Source of the DNA: Gammaproteobacteria bacterium | GTDB lineage: Bacteria > Pseudomonadota > Gammaproteobacteria > Pseudomonadales > Ketobacteraceae | Length of the DNA stretch: 64,000 bases | Assembly: GCA_013178375.1 (NCBI GenBank) | Contig: JABLXQ010000034.1 | Location: 1-64,000 of the forward strand | Direction of reading: 5' to 3' | Shown here: in pieces, positions 55,212 to 63,441 of the stretch | Layout of the letters: every line of letters begins with the position of its first letter | How positions within the stretch are numbered: position 1 is the stretch's first letter | Program-made: the position numbers and the translations under genes | Notes under the pieces: generated by a model | The model's database searches: none | Told to the model about the DNA's origin: nothing | The model's input: only the letters and a program-made list of their open reading frames with translations

Positions 55212-56562
55212 AACAGAACAATGTCCACCACGGTGCCGGATCATCGGTGTGCTGGATGATGGCGTCGCCAGTCTGCATGCCACCGCGCTGCATCACATCC
55301 GCCATGCCGATCTGGTGATTGGTGCGGCGCGCACGCTGCAATTGTTTGCCGATGAATTCAGGCCGGGCTGCGAGACCCGCGATCTCACTGGCCAGCTGTC
55401 CCAGGTGCCGGACTGGATTCGCCAGGCGCAGTCAGATCAGTTGAATGTGGTGGTGCTGGCCAGCGGTGATCCCCTGTGCCACGGTATTGCCGGTTTTCTG
55501 GTGGCGCACCTGTGCATCGATGCCTGCGAAATCCTGCCGAATGTTTCCACCTTGCAACTGGCCTGCGCCCGCATCGGCCTGCCCTGGCAGGATATGAAAA
55601 TTGCATCGGTACACGCGCGCGATGCGGGTGAATGGCACCTCGGCGCAGGCCTGAACCACGGACTGGCGCCTCTGCTGCGCGATATCGGTCGGCATGACCG
55701 CCTTGCCATCCTCACCAGCCCTGATAACACGCCGGATCGTATCGCCCGTATGCTGGTGCAGGAAAATATGGCGGATGATTTCCGCATCGCGGTAGCTGAG
55801 CGCCTGCTGTTGCCGGATGAAAATACAGTGACAGCTGTTTCCGTGCGCGATGCGGCGCAGCGCCGGTTCGCCGATCCCAACGTGGTGATGTTGTGGCGCA
55901 ATACGCCGCAACCTAATCCAGTGCTGTTCGGTCTGGCGGATAACGACTATCAGCAACGCCAACCGGAAAAGGGCTTGATCACCAAGCGGGAAGTGCGTGC
56001 CGTTTCACTGGCCCGTCTGCAGTTGAAGGCGAACAGTATCGTCTGGGATATCGGTGCCGGTTCCGGTTCCGTGGGTCTGGAGGCGGCCCGTCTGTGTCCG
56101 CAAGGTTATGTGTATGCCATCGAAAAAAACGCGGGCGATGCCGAAAACGCGGCGGCCAATCGTGTGCAACTCGGCATTCACAATTATCACCTGCGCAATG
56201 CGAAGGCGCCGGATGGCCTGCAGGAATGGCCCGATCCGGATGCAGTATTCATCGGCGGTTCCGGTGGGGAACTGGCGCAATTGATTGCAGTGTGTCTGGC
56301 CCGGTTGCAACCCGGCGGCTGGCTGGTGATGAATTTTGTCACGGTGGAAAATCTGGCTGTGGCGATAGAAACACTCAAGCCAATGCCGGTGCAGTGGGAT
56401 GTCACCCAGCTGCAGACAGCCCGCAGCAAACCCATCCTCGACATGCATCGTTTTGCCGCGGAAAACCCGGTCTGGATCGTCGCGGCGCAGCGACCGTTGC
56501 CCACCGCAAACAGCACTGTTCCCGCTGAACCGGATTCGCAACAGGAAGCCACCCCGTCATGA
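55204..56562 (+). CDS. cobL: Precorrin-6Y C(5,15)-methyltransferase (decarboxylating), CbiE-CbiT fusion
   Basis: A 452-residue fusion: the N-terminal CbiE methylase (LNVVVLASGDPLCHGIAGF, LPNVSTLQLACARIGLP) and the C-terminal CbiT methylase/decarboxylase with SIVWDIGAGSGSVGLEAARL. Adds methyls at C5 and C15 and decarboxylates the acetate at C12. Its stop overlaps the cobI start (ATGA). Confidence 0.95.
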   Translation: MTETEQCPPRCRIIGVLDDGVASLHATALHHIRHADLVIGAARTLQLFADEFRPGCETRDLTGQLSQVPDWIRQAQSDQLNVVVLASGDPLCHGIAGFLVAHLCIDACEILPNVSTLQLACARIGLPWQDMKIASVHARDAGEWHLGAGLNHGLAPLLRDIGRHDRLAILTSPDNTPDRIARMLVQENMADDFRIAVAERLLLPDENTVTAVSVRDAAQRRFADPNVVMLWRNTPQPNPVLFGLADNDYQQRQPEKGLITKREVRAVSLARLQLKANSIVWDIGAGSGSVGLEAARLCPQGYVYAIEKNAGDAENAAANRVQLGIHNYHLRNAKAPDGLQEWPDPDAVFIGGSGGELAQLIAVCLARLQPGGWLVMNFVTVENLAVAIETLKPMPVQWDVTQLQTARSKPILDMHRFAAENPVWIVAAQRPLPTANSTVPAEPDSQQEATPS

Positions 56563-57383
56563 CAGACAGCGATACCAACCACAACCTCCGCACCGGAAAA
56601 TTGATCGGGGCATCTCTCGGCCCCGGCGATCCTGGCTTGATCACGCGCCGTGCCTGGCAGTATTTGCACAGCGATGCCGTCTGGACTTTTCCTGTGCGGC
56701 GCAAGGGTGGCCGCAGCTTCGCCCTCGACATTGCGCTGCGTGCTGGCGCTGGTGTGCCGGCAGAATCGATTCCGCTGGTGTTTCCCATGACTCACGACGC
56801 CGAGAAGCTGGCACGGCACTGGCTGCTGGCGGCGGAAACTGTATTGCAGCTGCTCTATCTGGGCCGGGATGTGGTGTTTCTGGTGGAAGGTGACGCTTCC
56901 ACTTATTCAACCTGGAATCATTTGTCCCGCACGGTGCGCGCGCTGGATGATCGCATCGAACTGGAAACCATTGCCGGCGTGTCATCTTTCCAGGCGGCGA
57001 CCGCGCGGTTGCGCATGCCGCTGGCCGATGTAGACGACACGGTGGCGGTGCTGCCTGCCGCTTACGGCGTGGACGCGGTGGAGCGCCTGCTGCCGGAATT
57101 CGACACGCTGGTGCTGCTGAAAGTGAAACCGCTGCTGGATGATCTGATCGATCTTCTGGCGCGCCGGAATCTGCTGCAGCACGCCTGCTTCGTGGAAAAA
57201 GTGGGAGCAGTGGAAGAGCGGGTAGTGCGCGATGTCGTCAGCCTGCGCGGCCAGAAGGTGAATTATCTTTCGTTGCTGCTGGTGCGCAATCCGCAACGCA
57301 ACAAGGGCGAGCGCCTGCGCGGCTGCCGCAAGAAAACGGATACAGACCCGGCAATGGAAATGGAAGAGGATGCTTCAGCATGA
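56559..57383 (+). CDS. cobI: Precorrin-2 C(20)-methyltransferase
   Basis: A 274-residue methylase of the CobI/CbiL family. GKLIGASLGPGDPGLITRRA is the N-terminal SAM site; FLVEGDASTYSTWNHL and ETIAGVSSFQAATARLRMPL follow the family order. Acts on precorrin-2 or cobalt-factor II. The cbiG gene starts in its stop codon (ATGA). Confidence 0.95.
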   Translation: MTDSDTNHNLRTGKLIGASLGPGDPGLITRRAWQYLHSDAVWTFPVRRKGGRSFALDIALRAGAGVPAESIPLVFPMTHDAEKLARHWLLAAETVLQLLYLGRDVVFLVEGDASTYSTWNHLSRTVRALDDRIELETIAGVSSFQAATARLRMPLADVDDTVAVLPAAYGVDAVERLLPEFDTLVLLKVKPLLDDLIDLLARRNLLQHACFVEKVGAVEERVVRDVVSLRGQKVNYLSLLLVRNPQRNKGERLRGCRKKTDTDPAMEMEEDASA

Positions 57384-58132
57384 GCACTGATATTGATCCG
57401 CAACCCCGGATTGCACTGATCGCCATCACCCGTCACGGCGCGCGCCAGGTCAATGCGCTGGCGCCAGCGCTGCCGGCCGCCTCGATCTGCATCGCGGAAA
57501 AAGTGGCGGGCGAATTGGGTGCGTTGCCCAACAGCCTGCATATGTACAACGGCGCATTGCGGGATGAGATCGGGCCGCTGTTCAGCCAGTTCGACCAGCT
57601 GGTGTTTTTCGTGTCGCTGGGCGCTGTGGTACGGCTGATCGCGCCATTCCTGAAGTCCAAGGATGAAGATCCCGGCGTGCTGGTGGTGGACGATGCCGGC
57701 GAATTCGTGATTCCCGTCTTGTCGGGCCACGTCGGCGGTGCCAACGCCTGCGCGGAATTCATCGCTGATCTGCTGGGTGCCCGCGCGGTTCTCACTACTG
57801 CATCCGATGTGGGAAAAACCATTCCGGTGGATATTCTGGGTCGGGCATTGGGCTGGAAACTGGAAGCGCCCAAGCTCAACGTGACCCGCGTATCGGCGGA
57901 TGTGGTGAACGGCGAACCCATTGCATTCGTGCAGGAGGCCGGTTCCCGTCACTGGTGGACCCGGCCAACACCGCTGCCGGCGAATATTCACCTGTTTGAT
58001 GAATTCGAAGCCGTGGATCTGGCGCGTTTCAAGTCCGTGCTGTGGGTGACGCACCGCGATATTTCCGCCGGACTGTGGCAATCACTGCAGGAGCGGCTGG
58101 TGGTGTACCGCCCGCCCCATGACACTGTATGA
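57380..58132 (+). CDS. cbiG: Cobalt-precorrin-5A hydrolase, N-terminal part (CbiG-N)
   Basis: A 250-residue protein with the CbiG N-terminal and middle domains: RHGARQVNALAP, VFFVSLGAVVRLIAPFLKSK, and VLSGHVGGANACAEFIADLLGA. CbiG opens the ring-expanded delta-lactone and releases acetaldehyde. The C-terminal domain is a separate gene downstream, so CbiG is split here. Confidence 0.92.
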   Translation: MSTDIDPQPRIALIAITRHGARQVNALAPALPAASICIAEKVAGELGALPNSLHMYNGALRDEIGPLFSQFDQLVFFVSLGAVVRLIAPFLKSKDEDPGVLVVDDAGEFVIPVLSGHVGGANACAEFIADLLGARAVLTTASDVGKTIPVDILGRALGWKLEAPKLNVTRVSADVVNGEPIAFVQEAGSRHWWTRPTPLPANIHLFDEFEAVDLARFKSVLWVTHRDISAGLWQSLQERLVVYRPPHDTV

Positions 58133-58142
58133 ATGCACCGGC

Positions 58143-58547
58143 ATGAATGAAAGCGCCCTCGCCATCGGCATTGGCTGCGACCGTGGTGTGTTGCTGACGA
58201 CAATCGAAACCGCGTTGGATCGCGCGCTGGTCCTGTGCAACCGCGAGCGCCGGCAGATTGCCGTACTGGCGAGCATCGATCTCAAGCGGGATGAAATTGC
58301 GTTGCTGGAACTGGCGCGCATGCACGGCTGGTCGTTGCAGTTTTATCCGGCGCAGGCTCTGGCGCAGGTGGTGGTGCCAAATCCATCGGAAACCGTACGG
58401 CGCTATACCGGCACGCCGGCAGTGGCAGAAGCGGCGGCGCTGTTGGCGGCTGGTACCACCGCATCGGATTTGCTGATCGAAAAATTCAAACTCAAAGGCG
58501 AGGACGGCAGGAATGTCACCATCTCCATCGCGCGCATGCGCAACTGA
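58143..58547 (+). CDS. CbiG C-terminal domain / CobE-like protein
   Basis: A 134-residue protein (146 codons earlier ATG 58119 possible) matching the CbiG C-terminal/CobE domain: LAIGIGCDRGVLLTTIETAL and the later TPAVAEAAALLAAG. Probably works with the CbiG-N protein upstream to open the lactone. The gene starts within or just after the cbiG-N stop. Confidence 0.88.
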   Translation: MNESALAIGIGCDRGVLLTTIETALDRALVLCNRERRQIAVLASIDLKRDEIALLELARMHGWSLQFYPAQALAQVVVPNPSETVRRYTGTPAVAEAAALLAAGTTASDLLIEKFKLKGEDGRNVTISIARMRN

Positions 58548-59976
58548 ACAGAATAAAACCGGCAAGATTTTTCTGGTGGGGATCGGCCCCGGCAACGAAC
58601 AGCACATGACGGCGCGGGCGCGGGAAGCCATCGCGCAGTCCGATGTTGTCATCGGCTATTCCACCTACATCAAACTGGTGTCGGAATTGCTGGCAGGCAA
58701 AGAGGTGATCCGCAAAGGCATGACCGAGGAACTGGACCGCTGCCACGAAGCACTGGCCGCTGCGCGGGAAGGCAAAACCGTGGCACTGGTGTCGTCCGGC
58801 GACAGCGGCGTGTACGGCATGGCCGGGCCGACATTTGAAGTGCTGTTCGAATCGGGCTGGCAACCGGGCGATGGTGTCGATGTGGAAGTGGTGCCGGGCA
58901 GTTCTGCCATCAATGCCTGCGCGGCGCTGGTGGGCGCGCCACTGACTCACGATTTCTGTTCCATCTCGCTGTCGGATCTGCTCACACCCTGGCCCGTGAT
59001 TGCCGGCCGTCTGCAGGCGGCGGCACGCGGTGATTTTGTGGTGGCGCTCTACAATCCGAAAAGCGGGCGCCGCACCGGTCAGATCGTCGAGGCCCAGCGC
59101 ATCCTGCTGCAACACCGCGATCCGGCAACACCGGTGGCGCTGGTGAAATCCGGTTACCGCCGGCGCCAGTCGATCCAGCTCACGCGTCTGGATCAGATGG
59201 CGGAATGCGATATTGGCATGCTCACCACCGTGCTGATCGGCAACAGCAACACGTTCGTGCGGCACGGCCTGATGGTGACACCGCGCGGTTATGACAATAA
59301 ATACGACACCGATGTCGCTGTGCAGGAAAACCGTGCCCGCGAACGGGTGCATGCCGGTGAACAGGCCGGCCGTTCCCTGAGCATGGGACTGCTGGGCTGG
59401 CACGAATATGTGCGCGCATTTTTGCAGGAAAATCTGCAGCGCACACTGCGCGATGCCGCCGCCAGTTTTCGCATGCCGTTGGCCGATATTCTGGCCGCGT
59501 TGTCCGATGCTGCGAACGACGAGCTGCCTTGTCCGTGGCAAAGCGCGCAGGTGGCGCCGCATGCGCTGGATGAACTGCTGGCGTGGGCGCAGGACTGGGG
59601 TCCGTTGCGGGCGGTGGTGCGCGCAGAATCCGGCAGCGTGGCGGAATTGCTGCTCGACGGCGACGCCTTCACCTGGGCCGAACCTGCACAACCAGAAGCG
59701 TCGCGCTGGCTGAATCTGGTGACACCGCATTTTCATTTGCACGTGAACTGGAGCAACGTGGCGCAAGGCTGGCTGGTCGGGCGCAATGGCGATCTGCACA
59801 GTGCTTGTTTTCTGGATCACACCGGCGCGCAGGTGTTTTCACTGCAACCCCGTTCCGTGTCGGGCGCGTTGCATTTCGCCTGTCCGTTTGATCGAACCGA
59901 GCTGGCGTTACGCTTGCCACTGCTGGCCGCTGCAATGCCTGCAGCGGATATCGAAGAGGTTGGAACCGATGAATAA
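58513..59976 (+). CDS. cobJ: Precorrin-3B C(17)-methyltransferase with HutX-like C-terminal domain
   Basis: A 487-residue protein. Residues 1-265 are the CobJ/CbiH methylase: FLVGIGPGNEQHMTARA, LVSSGDSGVYGMA, EVVPGSSAINACAALVGAP and DFVVALYNPKSGRRT. The remaining 220 residues are not part of CobJ. Residues about 300-470 resemble the heme-utilisation carrier HutX/ChuX: RDAAASFRMPLADILAAL, LLAWAQDWGPLRAVVRAESG, then WLNLVTPHFHLHV and GWLVGRNGDLHS. This fits a heme or tetrapyrrole-binding chaperone role. Overlaps the CbiG-C gene by 35 bases; its own stop overlaps the next start. Confidence 0.88.
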   Translation: MSPSPSRACATEQNKTGKIFLVGIGPGNEQHMTARAREAIAQSDVVIGYSTYIKLVSELLAGKEVIRKGMTEELDRCHEALAAAREGKTVALVSSGDSGVYGMAGPTFEVLFESGWQPGDGVDVEVVPGSSAINACAALVGAPLTHDFCSISLSDLLTPWPVIAGRLQAAARGDFVVALYNPKSGRRTGQIVEAQRILLQHRDPATPVALVKSGYRRRQSIQLTRLDQMAECDIGMLTTVLIGNSNTFVRHGLMVTPRGYDNKYDTDVAVQENRARERVHAGEQAGRSLSMGLLGWHEYVRAFLQENLQRTLRDAAASFRMPLADILAALSDAANDELPCPWQSAQVAPHALDELLAWAQDWGPLRAVVRAESGSVAELLLDGDAFTWAEPAQPEASRWLNLVTPHFHLHVNWSNVAQGWLVGRNGDLHSACFLDHTGAQVFSLQPRSVSGALHFACPFDRTELALRLPLLAAAMPAADIEEVGTDE

Positions 59977-60382
59977 TGCTGATGCGATGAATCAGGACGC
60001 TGCGCGCGAAATTCCGTGCGTGCAACTGGAAGCGAAAATTGTTCCGGCGCTGGAGAAGCCCAAAATGGGGGAATACCGGCGTCACCTGGTGCTGTGTGTT
60101 GGTCCACGCTGCGCACCGGACGGCGCGGCCCAGTCGCTGTTCGACAGCCTGGGGGAGCGGTTCAAGGCCGCCGGGCTCGACAAGGGTGATTTGCGGGTCA
60201 AGCGCACCCGTGCGTCCTGCTTCGCCACCTGTAAGTCCGGCCCCGTCATGTGCGTGCAGCCGGACGGCATCTGGTATTACAACGTCACGCCCGCCAACAT
60301 GGACCGCATCATCCAGCAGCATCTGGTGCAGGGCGAACCGGTGGAGGATCTGATTTATCACCGGGGGCCGGTGCAGGGTTGA
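59969..60382 (+). CDS. Thioredoxin-fold [2Fe-2S] ferredoxin-like protein
   Basis: A 137-residue protein with Cys43, Cys48, Cys84, Cys88 and Cys95; HLVLCVGPRCAPDGAAQSL and RASCFATCKSGPVMCVQPDG match thioredoxin-like 2Fe-2S ferredoxins. Resembles the CbiW-type protein that accompanies cobalamin operons in Bacillus megaterium, and could supply electrons to the chelatase or reductase steps. The start overlaps the cobJ stop. Last gene of the run. Confidence 0.82.
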   Translation: MNNADAMNQDAAREIPCVQLEAKIVPALEKPKMGEYRRHLVLCVGPRCAPDGAAQSLFDSLGERFKAAGLDKGDLRVKRTRASCFATCKSGPVMCVQPDGIWYYNVTPANMDRIIQQHLVQGEPVEDLIYHRGPVQG

Positions 60383-60402
60383 GGGACCCCGCGTTCACAG
60401 CG

Positions 60403-60436
60403 CTTTCATGAATTTGTCATCTCCGGCTTTTAGTCT
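60403..60436 (+). promoter_or_regulatory. PhoB box with -10
   Basis: CTTTCAT (60403-60409), a 4-base spacer and TTGTCAT (60414-60420) match the 7-4-7 PhoB box half-sites with one mismatch each. A TAGTCT -10 lies exactly 10 bases downstream, as PhoB-activated promoters require. Points to phosphate-starvation control of the phytase-like gene. Confidence 0.65.
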
Positions 60437-60483
60437 GCCCCGTCTGAATGGTTTTTGGTCAATAGAACGGGGGATACTTTTAC

Positions 60484-63339
60484 ATGATCATTCGCAATGC
60501 CATTGTCATCGGCCTGACGGCCTGCGCAATCACGGGCTGCAAGCTGGAATCCGGCGAAGTCCAGTTGGTGGAATCCCTGGGGTCAGTCAGCTTTGAAGGC
60601 GGCAAGACCCTGAACCTCACCACCGGTTTCGGCAGCGGCGCTTACCACCGGCCGCACGACCCGGCCAACGTGTTCTACACCATCACCGACCGCGGCCCCA
60701 ACATCGCCTGCAATGAATCCCTCGCGGTGATCGGCATCGAGAAATTCTGTGGCGACGACGATGCGGGCAAGATTTTCCCGCTGCCGGAGTTCACACCTGC
60801 CATCTACAAAATCGCGCTGAAGCCTGGCCGTTTCGGTGACAGCATGAGTTACGAGATCCTGGCAAAAATTCCATTGCGTGACAGCGCCGGTGTGCCCATC
60901 ACCGGCCTGCCGAATCCCTTCACACAGACCGACACCGAAAATGCGTACGACAGCGCTGGCCATCCGGTGGCATTTGATGTCAACGGCTTGGACACCGAGG
61001 CGCTGGTGGCGCTGAAGAACGGCAGTTTCTGGGTCGCAGAGGAATACGGCCCCTCCATCGTGCATGTGGCGGCGGACGGTCGCATCCTGCAGCGCATCGT
61101 GCCGGAATCCCTGGCGCAGGATCTGACGAGCGCGTCCTATCCGGTGAGTGGTCTGCTGCCGGATATTCTCAAGCACCGCAAACTCAATCGTGGCGCTGAA
61201 TCCATCGCAGTGACGCCCGACCAGAAATTTCTGTATTTCGCGCTGCAGAATCCGCTGTCCAATCCCAACGACGACGCCTACAAGGCATCGCGCAACGTGC
61301 GCGTGCTGAAACTGGCGTTGAACAAGCGTGGCGAAGTGGAAAAACTGGCGGGTGAGTTTGTGTATGTGATGGACACGGCGCAGACCTTTGCCAGCGAGGA
61401 TGGCACCCGCGGCGATGTAAGCGCGGCGAAGTCCGGCAAGCAGAGCGACGTGAAAGTAAGCGAGATGCTGGCCCTGGCGGAAGACGACCTTGTCGTGCTG
61501 GAACGCATCAACGACACTACCAAGCTGTATCGCGTCAATCTGAAAACCGCTGACAATATTCTGGGCACGGCGCTGGACGACGTGACAACTTCACCGTCGC
61601 TGGAACAGGTGCGCGACACCAGCCGCATCGGCGCGAAACCGGCGGCGAAAAAACTGGTGTTCAACAGCCTGACCGACGTTGCGCCCGGTGTGTTGCCGGC
61701 GAAAATCGAAGGCGTCACATTGCTGGACAACAAACATGTATTGCTGATCAACGACAATGATTTTGCGATCACCAACGAAGTGACCCGCGCTGTGGTGCTG
61801 GATATAGCCGGACGGCTGACCGCAGGTCCTGCCCCGAAAACCGTGGCGCTGCAACATGAGGGCACTTATGCCACTGGCGCCTTTGCCCAGAGTGCAGCGG
61901 AAATCGTCGCTCATGATCACGAGCGTCAGCGAATTTTTGTGGTGAACGCACTGGACGCGGTGGTGGATGTGCTGGATGCCTCGACGCCGTCAGCACTGGC
62001 CAAAATCGGCAGCATCAATGTGAAAGTGGCAGGCCCGGACCTGGGTGCGGCGAACAGCGTGGCATACCGTGATGGTTTGGTGGCGGTGGCGATCGAAGCG
62101 GAAGACAAACAGGCGAATGGTTTTATCGCGCTGTACAACGCCGGCGATCTGAGCCTGCTGGGCCTGTTCGAAGCCGGCGCGTTGCCGGACATGGTCACCT
62201 TCACACCGGACGGCAAAAAAATCCTGACGGCGAACGAAGGCGAACCCAGTGGCGATTATTCCGTTGATCCGGTGGGCAGCATCAGCATCGTTGACCTGAG
62301 CAATGGCATCGCGGCGGCAACGGTTTCCACCGTGGGTTTTGCGGATTTCAATATCGGTGGCAGCCGCAATGCGGAACTGCCGGCGGCGGTGCGGGTGTTC
62401 GGCCCGGGCGCCAGTGTGGCGCAGGATCTGGAGCCGGAATACATCGCGCTGTCGGCTGATGGCAAGACTGCCTGGGTATCGTTGCAGGAAGCCAATGCGC
62501 TGGCGGTGATCGATGTTGACAGTGCCAGCGTGCAGTCCATCGCGTCGCTGGGCTTCAAGGATTTTTCCATCGCCGGTAATGAGCTGGATGTGAGCGACCG
62601 CGACAGTCTGCTGCAATTCGGCAAATGGAAAAACCTCAAAGGCATGTACATGCCGGATGCACTGGCGGCCTACGGCTGGAACGGCAACAACTATCTGGTA
62701 ACGGCCAATGAAGGCGACAGTCGTGACTATGCCGGTTTCAGCGAGGAATCCCGTGTCGGTGCCTTGAACAGCGCAGGCAAACTGAGCCCGTCACTGAGTG
62801 CGCTGGCGGCCAACGCCAAACTGGGCCGGTTGAAAGTCACCAGCACACTGGGGCAGGACGAAAACGGCATTTACCAGAACCTGTACGCGTTTGGCGCCCG
62901 TTCTTTTTCGCTGTGGAATGCGCAGGGCCAGCAGGTTTTCGACAGCGGTTCCGATCTGGAGCGGATCACGGCGGAACATTTCCCCGCGTACTTCAATGCG
63001 TCCAATGATGACAATGCCTTCGACAGCCGCAGCGACGACAAGGGTCCGGAGCCGGAAGGTCTGGCGATCGGCAAGGTGAAGGGTCAACTGTTCGCATTTG
63101 TGGGACTGGAGCGGATTGGCGGCGTGATGGTGTATGACATCACCAACCCGTTTGGTCCGCAGTTTGTAACGTACCTGAACAACCGTGATTTCGCGGTGCC
63201 AGTGAATACTGCCGAGGCAGGGGATCTGGGCCCGGAAGGGCTGACCTTCGTGCCGGGGGAAAACATGGCGGATGGCGTGGCGCGGTTGATTGTGGGGAAT
63301 GAGGTGAGTGGGACGACTTCGGTTTATCGGGTGGAGTGA
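60484..63339 (+). CDS. Phytase-like/choice-of-anchor I two-domain lipoprotein
   Basis: A 951-residue protein with a lipoprotein signal (ITGCK, Cys19). Residues about 30-425 are the esterase-like activity of phytase beta-propeller domain (ITDRGPNIACNE; NGSFWVAEEYGPSIVHVAADG). Residues about 440-950 are a choice-of-anchor I / DING-like beta-propeller (VTFTPDGKKILTANEGEPSG; YLVTANEGDSRDYAGF; LGPEGLTFVPGE). Both domains are found in extracellular phosphatases, and the PhoB box upstream supports phosphate scavenging. Convergent with a repeat protein; a bidirectional terminator lies between. Confidence 0.9.
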   Translation: MIIRNAIVIGLTACAITGCKLESGEVQLVESLGSVSFEGGKTLNLTTGFGSGAYHRPHDPANVFYTITDRGPNIACNESLAVIGIEKFCGDDDAGKIFPLPEFTPAIYKIALKPGRFGDSMSYEILAKIPLRDSAGVPITGLPNPFTQTDTENAYDSAGHPVAFDVNGLDTEALVALKNGSFWVAEEYGPSIVHVAADGRILQRIVPESLAQDLTSASYPVSGLLPDILKHRKLNRGAESIAVTPDQKFLYFALQNPLSNPNDDAYKASRNVRVLKLALNKRGEVEKLAGEFVYVMDTAQTFASEDGTRGDVSAAKSGKQSDVKVSEMLALAEDDLVVLERINDTTKLYRVNLKTADNILGTALDDVTTSPSLEQVRDTSRIGAKPAAKKLVFNSLTDVAPGVLPAKIEGVTLLDNKHVLLINDNDFAITNEVTRAVVLDIAGRLTAGPAPKTVALQHEGTYATGAFAQSAAEIVAHDHERQRIFVVNALDAVVDVLDASTPSALAKIGSINVKVAGPDLGAANSVAYRDGLVAVAIEAEDKQANGFIALYNAGDLSLLGLFEAGALPDMVTFTPDGKKILTANEGEPSGDYSVDPVGSISIVDLSNGIAAATVSTVGFADFNIGGSRNAELPAAVRVFGPGASVAQDLEPEYIALSADGKTAWVSLQEANALAVIDVDSASVQSIASLGFKDFSIAGNELDVSDRDSLLQFGKWKNLKGMYMPDALAAYGWNGNNYLVTANEGDSRDYAGFSEESRVGALNSAGKLSPSLSALAANAKLGRLKVTSTLGQDENGIYQNLYAFGARSFSLWNAQGQQVFDSGSDLERITAEHFPAYFNASNDDNAFDSRSDDKGPEPEGLAIGKVKGQLFAFVGLERIGGVMVYDITNPFGPQFVTYLNNRDFAVPVNTAEAGDLGPEGLTFVPGENMADGVARLIVGNEVSGTTSVYRVE

Positions 63340-63373
63340 AATGCCGCCGATGGTCTGATGCAACGCTGCAAAC

Positions 63374-63406
63374 AAAAAAGGGCCAGAATGATTCTGGCCC
63401 TTTTTT
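63374..63406. terminator. Bidirectional rho-independent terminator
   Basis: Perfect 16-bp stem AAAAAAGGGCCAGAAT / ATTCTGGCCCTTTTTT around one base, with A and T runs on either side, between two convergent genes. Confidence 0.9.
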
Positions 63407-63441
63407 GTTTTGGTGGATTACGCGACTGACGTCCGTGCCGG

